From Pedobacter suwonensis (GTDB lineage Bacteria; Bacteroidota; Bacteroidia; Sphingobacteriales; Sphingobacteriaceae), in the NCBI RefSeq assembly GCF_900111825.1, contig NZ_FOJM01000003.1, forward strand, positions 186,001 through 250,000: 64,000 nt of DNA. The letters are read 5' to 3'. How positions within the stretch are numbered: the stretch's first letter is position 1; each line of letters opens with the position of its first letter. A program made the translations under genes and the position numbers. The notes under the pieces were generated by a model, which saw nothing but the letters and a program-made list of their open reading frames with translations, was not told where the DNA came from and made no database searches. Positions 1 to 8,373 of this stretch are shown here, piece by piece.

Positions 1-306
1 CGGTTTATATGTAGCAATGTTACCTTCCTTATCCAGATAGGCATCCATCGAACTTTGGATATATTTAAAATACCTCCCGTCGCCGGTATTTCGCCAAACG
101 GCAGCTGCACCTTCCAGAACAACCCCCATGTCGTAAGTCCATTTGGGGCCTTTGGCACCTTTTAGCAGCGTCGTATCCTGAAACAGTTTTTCCATCGCAG
201 TTAAGGTTAACTGTTCAGATAACTTTTTTTGGGCAAACCCACGTTGTGTTAAAACAGAAAAACCAATAAATGCAACTATTGTATATAAGATCGATTGTTT
301 CATCAT
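1..306 (-). CDS. Unsaturated rhamnogalacturonyl hydrolase, GH105 family (partial)
   Basis: The N-terminal 102 residues of a minus-strand gene that runs off the left edge. Two adjacent ATGs (306 and 303) open a signal peptide ending in GFAQ. The mature part carries WTYDMGVVLEGAAAVW followed by TGDGRYFKYIQ, the pattern of the GH105 (YteR/YesR-like) alpha6/alpha6 barrel N-terminus. Family members remove the unsaturated galacturonyl residue from oligosaccharides left by pectin or rhamnogalacturonan lyases. The start lies 4 bp after the stop of the GH28 gene, so the two are probably cotranscribed. Family assignment is from motif memory on a fragment; the catalytic Asp region is mostly outside the window. 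Confidence 0.75.
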   Translation of the reverse strand, partial: MMKQSILYTIVAFIGFSVLTQRGFAQKKLSEQLTLTAMEKLFQDTTLLKGAKGPKWTYDMGVVLEGAAAVWRNTGDGRYFKYIQSSMDAYLDKEGNIATYKP

Positions 307-310
307 GTTG

Positions 311-1984
311 TTATTTTGAAATTTCCAGTGCTTTTTTTGCTACACCTGTACCTAAAACGACAGCTGTTTTAGCTTTAGAAACATCCGTTGCAACAATTTT
401 TACACCTTTTGTTTTTTCGCCGGAAACATCAAAAAGCAATTTGCTGTTATCAGGGTACTTTAAGCTGCTGATATTGATATTTGATCCATTCTGGATCATC
501 ACCAAGGGACTGGTATTTTCTGCAATGATGTTGATGTTCTTCAGAAAAATTCCGGTAGCTTCAATGATTTCGATTCCTTTTTTCGCTTTGATGGTTACGT
601 TTTCCAGGTAGATATCCTTAATGTTCATTTCAGGTAAACCTCTAAAAAATATCGCTTTTTCGGCACCACTAGCCACTACATCCTTGATATAAAAGTTCCG
701 GAACTGTGGGGTAGCTTCGGTAACAGGAACGGTAACGGTTTTAATGGCTTCCCGCTTTTCGCCAGCCAGGGGAACCGGATCAACAGCTGCATAATACATA
801 TCGAATAAAATGGCCTCGCCGGGAATATCAATCATGTTGATGTTATTGATATAAATATTCTCGACCACACCGCCACGGCCACGAGTAGTTTTAAAGCGTA
901 AACCAATATCAGTACCGATAAAAGAACAGTTGTACACCCAGATGTTTTTTGCCCCGCCACTCATTTCGCTACCGATTACAAAACCGCCATGTGCATGGTA
1001 AACCACATTGTTTCTAACGATCACGTTTTCAGTTGGTATACCCCGTTTGCGGCCCGCTTCATCTCTTCCTGATTTAATGCAGATTCCGTCGTCTCCAACG
1101 TCAAAAGTGTTGCCTTCAATCAATACGTTTTTACATGATTCTACATCAACACCATCGCCATTTTGTGCAAACCAAGGGTTTTTTACCTGCAAATTTCTTA
1201 AGGTTAGATCTTCACAAAGCAAAGGGTGTAAATTCCACGCCGGCGAATTCTGAAAGGTAACCCCTTCTAAAAGTATTTTTTTACAGCCTGTTAACACCAA
1301 TAAATTCGGACGAAGAAAATCTTTGATATCATCATAGTCTGCGGCAGTTTTGCCAGCTTCAATTACACCGGCGTTTTTGGTATTCGAGCCTTTAAGGGTT
1401 TTTTCAGATGGGTACCACATCTTTCCGTCGGCTTTAACGATGCCTCCGGATGCTACGAGATTCTTCCACTGTGTTTCAGTAAGTTTATCTTTTTTAACCA
1501 TACGCCAGGCACCACCATTCCCGTCGATAATTCCTGTTCCGGTAATGGCAATGTTTTCAAGGTTCATCCCTGAAATCGGGCTTTGGTTCCGCCATGCGGG
1601 TTGACCTTCCCAGTTTCCCTCTACCAATTTGTATTGATTAAAATCTGCCGTAAATTGTAGGATGGCATCGCGTTTAAGGTGCAGGTTTACGTTGCTTTTT
1701 AGTTCGATAGGACCAGTTAACCATAAACCCGACGGGATTAACACCACTCCTCCGCCTTTTTCACTCACGCTGCTAATGGTTTTATTAATGCTTTCGGTAT
1801 TTAAGGTAATACCATCGCCTTTTGCGCCAAAAGCAACAATACTCGTGGTATCTTCTTTAAATTTAACCTGCCGGATAATGGGTAAGCCTGGCTTTTGTTG
1901 CGCCATGGCAGAACCAGCTGCTGTTAAAACTAAGCAAGCGAGAGCTACTTTAATATGGCATAAACGGCCAGAAATATGTTTCAT
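311..1984 (-). CDS. Glycoside hydrolase family 28 (polygalacturonase-like)
   Basis: A 557-residue secreted protein. The ATG at 1984 is preferred over the longer reading because it opens a signal peptide ending SAMAQ. The body is a right-handed parallel beta-helix with the GH28 catalytic signatures in order: NGDGVDVES (equivalent of NTDG), DDGICIKSG (the DD pair), HGGFVIGSEMSGG (catalytic-region His) and RFKTTRGRGG (RIK-like). The enzyme should hydrolyse alpha-1,4-galacturonan or a pectic oligosaccharide, probably in the periplasm. It sits between a CE8 pectinesterase 158 bp upstream and a GH105 gene 4 bp downstream, which fits stepwise demethylation, depolymerisation and oligomer clearance. 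Exact specificity (polygalacturonase, exo-enzyme or rhamnogalacturonase) cannot be read from sequence alone. Confidence 0.93.
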   Translation of the reverse strand: MKHISGRLCHIKVALACLVLTAAGSAMAQQKPGLPIIRQVKFKEDTTSIVAFGAKGDGITLNTESINKTISSVSEKGGGVVLIPSGLWLTGPIELKSNVNLHLKRDAILQFTADFNQYKLVEGNWEGQPAWRNQSPISGMNLENIAITGTGIIDGNGGAWRMVKKDKLTETQWKNLVASGGIVKADGKMWYPSEKTLKGSNTKNAGVIEAGKTAADYDDIKDFLRPNLLVLTGCKKILLEGVTFQNSPAWNLHPLLCEDLTLRNLQVKNPWFAQNGDGVDVESCKNVLIEGNTFDVGDDGICIKSGRDEAGRKRGIPTENVIVRNNVVYHAHGGFVIGSEMSGGAKNIWVYNCSFIGTDIGLRFKTTRGRGGVVENIYINNINMIDIPGEAILFDMYYAAVDPVPLAGEKREAIKTVTVPVTEATPQFRNFYIKDVVASGAEKAIFFRGLPEMNIKDIYLENVTIKAKKGIEIIEATGIFLKNINIIAENTSPLVMIQNGSNINISSLKYPDNSKLLFDVSGEKTKGVKIVATDVSKAKTAVVLGTGVAKKALEISK

Positions 1985-2142
1985 TATTTGCGCTGTTAAA
2001 TTATACTTGGTTATTGTAATAACAAGTGTACGTTGTTTGAAGTTAAAACAGAAGAGAAATCTATGCAATCGTTGCCGGAAAATGCAGCAAAACACTCATT
2101 ACAGACAGAACTTTAAACACAGTAAATCAGTCGTTTACAACA

Positions 2143-3105
2143 TTATTTTGCTTCAGGATTCCATCCACGGAAAACGTTTTCTAAAATATAGCCTTTATAT
2201 TCTTCATCTGTCAGTTGGTGTGACCATTTTACCCTGTTTTTAGGATCGGATCCTTTTCCAGTACTCTTATATTCAGCAAAATAAGCCGTTTTTTCATTGC
2301 TTTCTTTATCCCAGTTGTTCCAGCCTTCCGGTCGGATAAAATCAGGTAATTCGCAGTTGAGATAGGCCACTTTTGCGTATGGCCTCCATGGACGGCCCAA
2401 ATAAAAGCTATTGGCTGGTGCATCGCCTTTGATTGTACATCTGTTGAGAACGTAGCCAAATTTTGTGGTATCAGCCGTTGAGGCAGCCGTAATATAACCT
2501 GCTTTTTTGCAAAAAATGGTACAGCTTTCGAACCAGGCCGTCGATGCCCCGAAGATAAAGTCAACCGTACCTTCAATATAGCAGTTTTTATAATACTGAC
2601 GGTTATTGCCTCCATAAGTATAAAGCGTATCCTGAAAGCCCAAAAACCTGCAATTGGTAAAAATTAATTTATCTCCACCTGCCCAAACCGCTACAGCCTG
2701 TCCTACAGGGCCTGATGAATTCTGGAAAGTGATATTCTCAGCTGAAAAGCCTTCGGCATAAATGTAAAAGCTTGATGAGCCGGATGTCCCTTTTTCTTCA
2801 CCAAAAATATTCTTTTTCCGGGCGTAGTCATCATAAGTTAAAATGGTTTCATTTAAACTTTCGCCAATAAATTTCACATTCCTTTTAGAGCCAGGTAATA
2901 TCAATTTCTCTTTATAAACACCCTTTTTGATAAAGATTACGGTTATTTTATTCCTAAAATCGGGCACCGCATGAATGGCCTCCTGTATGGTTTTAAAATT
3001 TCCACTTCCATCTGCAGCCACAATAAAATCAGGTTTTACATCAGCGGCATTTGCGGCAAATGATAATACAAGCAGAAAGAACAGGCTGATTACTTTCATA
3101 TCCAT
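2143..3105 (-). CDS. Pectin methylesterase, carbohydrate esterase family 8
   Basis: A 320-residue secreted enzyme beginning with a signal peptide (ATG at 3105, or 3099 two codons later; cleavage near FAANA). The CE8 signatures are all visible: QAVAVW, GFQDTLY (catalytic Asp), VDFIFGAS (second catalytic Asp) and LGRPWRPYAKV (substrate-binding Arg/Trp). It removes methyl esters from homogalacturonan, making it accessible to the GH28 enzyme encoded downstream on the same strand. The length is standard for bacterial single-domain enzymes. It is the most upstream gene of this pectin cluster visible here. Confidence 0.95.
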   Translation of the reverse strand: MDMKVISLFFLLVLSFAANAADVKPDFIVAADGSGNFKTIQEAIHAVPDFRNKITVIFIKKGVYKEKLILPGSKRNVKFIGESLNETILTYDDYARKKNIFGEEKGTSGSSSFYIYAEGFSAENITFQNSSGPVGQAVAVWAGGDKLIFTNCRFLGFQDTLYTYGGNNRQYYKNCYIEGTVDFIFGASTAWFESCTIFCKKAGYITAASTADTTKFGYVLNRCTIKGDAPANSFYLGRPWRPYAKVAYLNCELPDFIRPEGWNNWDKESNEKTAYFAEYKSTGKGSDPKNRVKWSHQLTDEEYKGYILENVFRGWNPEAK

Positions 3106-3418
3106 TTGGTTAGGCTAAAATTAAAACCGGCCACGTAAAAGGTTAAACTTCATTACGCAGCCGTATTTTAAAAATATATGATGAACAATTTTAAACATTA
3201 AAACTCAGCAGAAAGAAGTTTTTTATAAATTAAACATTGCAAACGATGTCGGGAACGATTGCATAGTATTGACTTAAATTTATAGATCTCTCCGTTCTGC
3301 ATTACTCCAGTTTAAGATAACGGCCACATTAAAGAATTCTGCAATGGTGGCGGAGTATAGCGAGGTCAAGGATACCAAGGCCCGGAAGCTAAATCTTTGA
3401 GGAGCTTAGCTAAAAAAA
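3106..3418. other. Gene-free spacer with a decayed repeat
   Basis: No ORF with a family resemblance was found. Around 3286-3317 the sequence resembles the right arm of the palindromic repeat at 59537-59619 (gatctctccg ... ctccagt), but the internal part is altered and the left arm is not recognisable. It looks like an old, partial copy. Confidence 0.5.
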
Positions 3419-3670
3419 CTACAATTCTTCGGAACTTTCTGGCAGGTGATCGTACTCACCTTTCCAGGCATAAAAGCCAAATATCATCAAACCCAGGCTA
3501 ATGGGGAGGAAAATAAACAGAATAATTGCCCACTGCAATATGGTATTGGTACGTTCGATATCGGTATGCGTTAAGCCTACCTTATCTATCGCCTGGATAA
3601 ACAAAAAAGTCATCGTTAATGGTCCTAAAACCATCCAAACAAGGCCTAAAAATTTCTTTAACGTATTCAT
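3419..3670 (-). CDS. Small two-helix membrane protein next to the MHS transporter
   Basis: 83 residues with two hydrophobic helices (about residues 6-27 and 45-68) and an acidic C-terminus ending ESSEEL. It starts 5 bp after the stop of the MFS transporter upstream and is surely cotranscribed with it. Small uncharacterised proteins beside an MFS gene are common in Bacteroidota (possibly the DUF6814 group, which I could not confirm). A role as an accessory or stability subunit of the transporter is inferred only from the arrangement. Confidence 0.7.
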   Translation of the reverse strand: MNTLKKFLGLVWMVLGPLTMTFLFIQAIDKVGLTHTDIERTNTILQWAIILFIFLPISLGLMIFGFYAWKGEYDHLPESSEEL

Positions 3671-3675
3671 CTTAT

Positions 3676-5199
3676 TTAATCGTTAATTTTTTCGTCTCTT
3701 TTATTTGATAAATAGATTGCGCCAATAACCAAACTTAGCGCTGCTACCCCAATTGGATACCAAAGACCGGACAATGGTGTGGCGCCTGAAAAACTTGCAA
3801 TTAGTGTGGCAATAAATGGCACAAGCCCCCCGAAAACACCATTACCGATGTGATAGGGCAGCGACATAGAGGTGTACCTGATTTTGGTCGGAAATAATTC
3901 GACCAGGAAAGCCGCAATTGGACCATAAACCATGGTAACCAGCAAAATCTGGAAGAAAATCAAGCCAACAAATTTCCAGAATACCGGTGTTGGCAAAACT
4001 TTATCTTTTATAATTTCTTTGCCCAAAAGAATCCCCCTTGTTGCAGAAACGGTATCTGTTTGCACCCTGTTAAAGGAAGCTCCGTTTTTAAGGCTTACTT
4101 TGGTAGAAACGGTTCGTAAGCTATCGGTTAAATTTTCCATTAAAACAGCAGTTGCGCGAGCTGGGGTGACAGCTAAAATATCAGCTTGTTCAATTTTGGT
4201 ATAATCGGTATCATCTAAAAAGACCTGATATATTGGCCGGTAAAACAGAATGCCTAAAAGCATTCCACTTAACATGATCCACTTTCGTCCCACCCGATCA
4301 CTCCAGGCACCAAAAACCACAAAAAACGGTGTAGCAAAAGCAATTCCCCAGAGTAAAATATACCGCGAATCGTTAAAATCCAGCTTACAGGTATTTTCTA
4401 AAAAGGATTGTGCATAAAACTGTCCGGTGTACCAGACTACGCCTTGACCCATTGTGGCGCCAAACAATGCCAGGAGCACCATTTTAAAATTAGCCTTATT
4501 GTTAAAACTTTCTTTTAATGGATTCTTCGAAATATTTCCTTCAGCTTTCAGTTTAGAGAACAGGGGCGACTCGTGCATTTTCATGCGGATGTAAATCGAT
4601 ACCACAACCAGTACAATCGATAACAGAAAAGGGATTCTCCAACCCCAATTTCCAAACGTTTCGGCACCCAGGATATTTTTTGTGATCACAATAATCCCTA
4701 ACGAGAGGAATAAACCCAATGTAGCGGTGGTCTGGATCCAGCTGGTAAAAAAGCCACGTTTGTTTTTTGGGGCATGTTCTGCCACATAAGTAGCCGCACC
4801 CCCATATTCGCCACCTAAAGCCAAACCCTGGATTAACCTCAAAACTAAAACCAGAATTGGGGCAGCATAACCAATGCTTTTATAAGAAGGGATCAACCCG
4901 ATAAAAAAAGTCGATCCGCCCATAAGCACCAAAGTGAGCAAAAAAGTATACTTGCGGCCAATTAAATCACCAAGTCTGCCAAAAACCAATGCACCAAACG
5001 GACGAACAATAAAACCCGCCGCAAAGATAGCCAGCGTGTTGATTAAGGCTGATGCACCTGCATCCTCCGGAAATAGCTGATGACCAATGATAACCGCAAG
5101 GCTGCCGAAGATGTAAAAATCATACCATTCGATCAATGTACCCAAAGAGGATGCACCGATTACTTTAAAAATATTGTTCTTGGGTAAATGGTCGCTCAT
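3676..5199 (-). CDS. MFS transporter, metabolite:H+ symporter (MHS) type
   Basis: A 507-residue inner-membrane transporter with about 12 helices. The N-terminal half has the MHS signatures: SLGTLIEWYDFYIFG at residues 16-30, GRLGDLIGRKYTFLL (MFS motif A) and GLALGGEYGGAATYVAEHAP. A second motif A-like segment, SDRVGRKWIML, starts the second half. Between that repeat's first helices and the last helices (about residues 330-406) lies a hydrophilic insert of some 75 residues, longer than usual for ProP/KgtP-like proteins. Relatives carry organic acids, betaine or osmolytes; the substrate here is unknown. It forms a pair with the small membrane protein downstream. Confidence 0.88.
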   Translation of the reverse strand: MSDHLPKNNIFKVIGASSLGTLIEWYDFYIFGSLAVIIGHQLFPEDAGASALINTLAIFAAGFIVRPFGALVFGRLGDLIGRKYTFLLTLVLMGGSTFFIGLIPSYKSIGYAAPILVLVLRLIQGLALGGEYGGAATYVAEHAPKNKRGFFTSWIQTTATLGLFLSLGIIVITKNILGAETFGNWGWRIPFLLSIVLVVVSIYIRMKMHESPLFSKLKAEGNISKNPLKESFNNKANFKMVLLALFGATMGQGVVWYTGQFYAQSFLENTCKLDFNDSRYILLWGIAFATPFFVVFGAWSDRVGRKWIMLSGMLLGILFYRPIYQVFLDDTDYTKIEQADILAVTPARATAVLMENLTDSLRTVSTKVSLKNGASFNRVQTDTVSATRGILLGKEIIKDKVLPTPVFWKFVGLIFFQILLVTMVYGPIAAFLVELFPTKIRYTSMSLPYHIGNGVFGGLVPFIATLIASFSGATPLSGLWYPIGVAALSLVIGAIYLSNKRDEKIND

Positions 5200-5350
5200 A
5201 AATGGTCAGGAATATTTGGTTTCCCAAGATAAACATTTACGCCATAAACGGCAACCTGTAATCTTCGTCGCTTAATTTGTTACATGATCAAACATTTTGG
5301 CTTTAGTTTTGTAATTTCATCCGGAGCTCATTCATTTTCCGTCATATTAT

Positions 5351-6241
5351 ATGTTGTTAATACAGAATATCAGATTAAGTAGAATTTTAAGAAATACGTG
5401 GCAAGTTGACCTGATTATGATTGCCTCCTGCACCGTAGCTTATCTCGTACGCGAATATTTAATCTCCCATCATTTCTCCGTTCCATCTATCATCCCAACA
5501 CTTTTAGGTACAGCCATTGCTTTTTTTATCGGTTTTAATAATAACCAGGCTTACGATAGATGGTGGGAGGCAAGAAAAGTTTGGGGCGCTTTGGTAAATG
5601 ATTCACGCTCTTTTGCAAGGGCGTTGCTCAATTATGTTGATCAAGACGAAGAAAGCGTAAAACGTATGATTTACAGGCATATTGGTTTTTTATATGCCTT
5701 AAAGGCCAATTTGAGAGGAACGATAGATGAGATTTATACCAAATATTTAACCGAGGCCGATCTGAAAGAAATAGAAAAACATACCAACAAGCATAATGCC
5801 CTTTTAAATATCCAATCGAGAGATTTACAAAGATTATCAAAATCAAATGCTATTGATGGCTTCCGTTTTATTGAAATCAATGAAATGCTGACCAGATTTT
5901 CGGATTCAATGGGCATGAGTGAGCGTATTAAAAACACCATTTTCCCTACTACCTATTCTTATCTGACTAAAGTATTTATCTGGCTGTTTGTCGTAACATT
6001 TACCCTGGTAATCAGTGAGGATGCAGGTCCGGCATCTATATTTTTGGGTTGGTTGATCGGTTTCGTATTTGTTTCTACGCAGATTAATGGAATGAGCCTG
6101 GTTAACCCTTTCGAAAACAATTCGGCTGGTGTTCCGCTTAACCAAATTACAAGAACGATAGAAATCAATCTCCTGCAAATGCTTGAAGAAGAAGAAATTC
6201 CAGAGCCCGTTAAACCTATAAATGACGAATACGTTCTCTAA
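5351..6241 (+). CDS. Bestrophin-family ion channel
   Basis: 296 residues, matching the bacterial bestrophin (formerly UPF0187) family in length and pattern. The N-terminal hydrophobic helices are followed by FFIGFNNNQAYDRWWEARKV, a conserved family segment, and by a cytosolic helical part. Two further helices occur near residues 205-245. Characterised bacterial homologues form pentameric cation-selective channels, while eukaryotic ones carry chloride, so ion selectivity should not be assumed. It is divergent from the MFS gene upstream and convergent with the redoxin gene downstream. Confidence 0.9.
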   Translation: MLLIQNIRLSRILRNTWQVDLIMIASCTVAYLVREYLISHHFSVPSIIPTLLGTAIAFFIGFNNNQAYDRWWEARKVWGALVNDSRSFARALLNYVDQDEESVKRMIYRHIGFLYALKANLRGTIDEIYTKYLTEADLKEIEKHTNKHNALLNIQSRDLQRLSKSNAIDGFRFIEINEMLTRFSDSMGMSERIKNTIFPTTYSYLTKVFIWLFVVTFTLVISEDAGPASIFLGWLIGFVFVSTQINGMSLVNPFENNSAGVPLNQITRTIEINLLQMLEEEEIPEPVKPINDEYVL

Positions 6242-6259
6242 AACTTTAGGTTTCTTACA

Positions 6260-6811
6260 TCAATCCAGCTCTTTGAGTAATAACGATTTTAATTTTTCTT
6301 CAAAAAGAGCCGATTTAGCTTTAAATTGCGGATCGCAAAAAGAAATGTTGGCTGTGGCATAAACAATCTTACCATCCTTTCCAACCAACACATTCGACGG
6401 AAAACCATGATTGATATTTAGGTTTCTAATCTCATCTTTGCTTAATGATACAATTTCATATTGGTAACCGTTGCGCTTTTGAAATCGTTTGGCACTGGCG
6501 GGGCCATCATGTGTAATGCCAATAAACCGAACGGACTTTTTACCATATTTATCCACAAAATTATTCAATTCTGGCATTTCGGCTATACAGGGTGGGCATT
6601 TCTCAAACCAGAAGTTAATCACTACCACCTGGTTTTTAAGGTCGATATTGGAGAACGGCTTGTTATTGACCGTTACCCCATTAAAAGTGGGTAAGCTTTT
6701 CCCAATCAGATCTTCGAAAAAAGTTTCCTGCGTAGCCCATTTAACCGGGGCATCTTGAGCCAGCGCGGTAAAAGAAAAGATATTCAACAGCATGATCAGA
6801 TAAATTTTCAT
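6260..6811 (-). CDS. TlpA-like periplasmic thioredoxin-fold protein
   Basis: A 183-residue secreted protein. The ATG at 6811 is chosen because the two extra upstream codons would need a TTG start. A signal peptide (ending TALAQ) precedes a thioredoxin fold containing VVINFWFEKCPPCIAEMPEL, with the redox pair CPPC in place of the classic CGPC, and a cis-proline segment HGFPSNVLV. Family members reduce or isomerise periplasmic disulfides, often for cytochrome maturation. No cytochrome genes are adjacent. A terminator at 6825-6854 separates it from the S41 peptidase gene upstream, so it probably has its own promoter. Confidence 0.9.
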   Translation of the reverse strand: MKIYLIMLLNIFSFTALAQDAPVKWATQETFFEDLIGKSLPTFNGVTVNNKPFSNIDLKNQVVVINFWFEKCPPCIAEMPELNNFVDKYGKKSVRFIGITHDGPASAKRFQKRNGYQYEIVSLSKDEIRNLNINHGFPSNVLVGKDGKIVYATANISFCDPQFKAKSALFEEKLKSLLLKELD

Positions 6812-6824
6812 CGGCAATAAATAT

Positions 6825-6854
6825 AAAAAAGTCTCACCTAATAAGATGAGACTT
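6825..6854 (-). terminator. Intrinsic terminator of the S41 peptidase gene
   Basis: On the minus strand an 8-bp perfect stem (aagtctca / tgagactt, 10-nt loop) is followed directly by a run of T. It lies 21 bp after the stop of the S41 gene. Confidence 0.88.
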
Positions 6855-6874
6855 AATCATTTATTTGGTGTTGA

Positions 6875-8242
6875 CTATTTTATCTTCTTATTGAGGTAAT
6901 CAAGTGCTGTGTTTAAGGTTACGTCTTTATTGGCAATAAAATCCTTTAGCGTTGGAATTACTTCTATATCTGGTTTTACACCATTACCTACAAACTCACG
7001 ACCATCTGGGTAGGTATCCTTTTTTGTGCAGACTCTCGCACTTCCACCGCCGGGTAAATCGAAGAGGTATGGCTGTCCGGTACTTCCGAAAGAATTTCTG
7101 CCAATTTTGGTCATGTGCTTTTGATTGTCTGCGTAAATCAAAAAGTCTTCAGCGGCCGAAGCAGTATTATGTCCAATTAATAAAACTGTGGGTACTACGA
7201 TCCGCTTTGCCGAGAGTGTATTTTTAAGCGGATAATAATCAAAATTATAGAAATAATTATCCTGATAGGTCAGAAATGCCTTTTTATTCCATTCGCTATT
7301 TACCGTATCTTTTGCAGAAGTGTATTTACCCCAGGCCTTGAATGCAGAAGTGAGTTGTCTGGTAGAATAGCGTGAGCCATAAAGTAAGCTGTCATTGGTT
7401 AAATATTTTAATATATAACTTCCAATTCCTGTACTTCCGCCTCCATTGTTCCTTAAATCAATAACTATTGCTTTGGCTTGGTATAAATCCGGCAACTTAG
7501 TCAGAAAAAGAGAATCAATTTTCTCCTCTCCAAAGGAGTTTAGCGCAACATAAGCTACCTGATTAGGATACCATTTAAAATCAAGAAGCGACGATACTGC
7601 AGGAAAGGCCGGATAAATTTCTTTTTCCGCTGTTTGCCCATGTGTTAATTTTAAACTTAAAACCTGTCCTCCTGGTTTTTTAATTTTAATTTCAAACTGG
7701 CTACCCTCAATCCCCTGAAGTAATTTACTGATACACCAATCCTGTAAAACATAGTCAGTAGAGGAAGAAATATATGGAGAAACGTTTTCAGCTATATATT
7801 TGTCCGTGGCCTCTCCATTTACCGCTATTATCTCGCTTCCAACCGGGATCTCATCTTTCTTGCTCAGGTTAACATGTGTAATGATTGCTTTATTTTCTAC
7901 ATTCTCAATAAACAAACGATAATCGCCGAACATGGTATTCAGCGGTTCGAAATCTTTACCGCCCGGCATATAAATATTGGTATGCCCATCTTTAAGCATC
8001 GCGCAAAATCTTTGCATTTCCCGATAGTACTCATAGTCATTAGGCGTTTCAGGTATCGTATTAATTAATGCTTTATAAGTACTATCCCATTTCACCCGGT
8101 CTATTTTGTTTAAATAAACGAAGTTATAATTTACCTCCTGCCAAAATTTCGATAGTCCATAAATTTTATCTGCTTTGGTTAATTTATTAGGTTGAGCTAA
8201 AGCAGCCAATGGCAAAAGCATCAATAAAATAATTTTTTTCAT
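6875..8242 (-). CDS. S41 family (C-terminal processing-like) peptidase
   Basis: A 455-residue secreted protein with a signal peptide (ending ALAQ). The N-terminal third is a helical/PDZ-like region (LKDGHTNIYMPG; VGSEIIAVNGE is a PDZ-type segment). The C-terminal part is the S41 core: IVIDLRNNGGGSTG, then GHNTASAAEDFL with the predicted nucleophile Ser, then GNGVKPDIEV at the end. Such enzymes cleave unfolded or C-terminal segments of exported proteins. It is bounded by terminators on both sides, so it appears to be monocistronic. Confidence 0.9.
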   Translation of the reverse strand: MKKIILLMLLPLAALAQPNKLTKADKIYGLSKFWQEVNYNFVYLNKIDRVKWDSTYKALINTIPETPNDYEYYREMQRFCAMLKDGHTNIYMPGGKDFEPLNTMFGDYRLFIENVENKAIITHVNLSKKDEIPVGSEIIAVNGEATDKYIAENVSPYISSSTDYVLQDWCISKLLQGIEGSQFEIKIKKPGGQVLSLKLTHGQTAEKEIYPAFPAVSSLLDFKWYPNQVAYVALNSFGEEKIDSLFLTKLPDLYQAKAIVIDLRNNGGGSTGIGSYILKYLTNDSLLYGSRYSTRQLTSAFKAWGKYTSAKDTVNSEWNKKAFLTYQDNYFYNFDYYPLKNTLSAKRIVVPTVLLIGHNTASAAEDFLIYADNQKHMTKIGRNSFGSTGQPYLFDLPGGGSARVCTKKDTYPDGREFVGNGVKPDIEVIPTLKDFIANKDVTLNTALDYLNKKIK

Positions 8243-8320
8243 TATTTGTTTTATTTGTCTGTTGTATTTAGGGCTTCAATTCTTTTGCCAATCGTCTGTA
8301 CAAAATTTAGGCATTATATT

Positions 8321-8348
8321 AAAAAAGCCCTGCCAATGCGGCAAGGCT
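8321..8348 (-). terminator. Intrinsic terminator after the DUF4097 gene
   Basis: On the minus strand, agccttgcc / ggcagggct (one G-U pair, 5-nt loop) is followed by six T. It lies 25 bp beyond the stop codon of the DUF4097-like gene. Confidence 0.87.
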
Positions 8349-8373
8349 CCTTGTTTGTTTGGTTTATGAGGTC

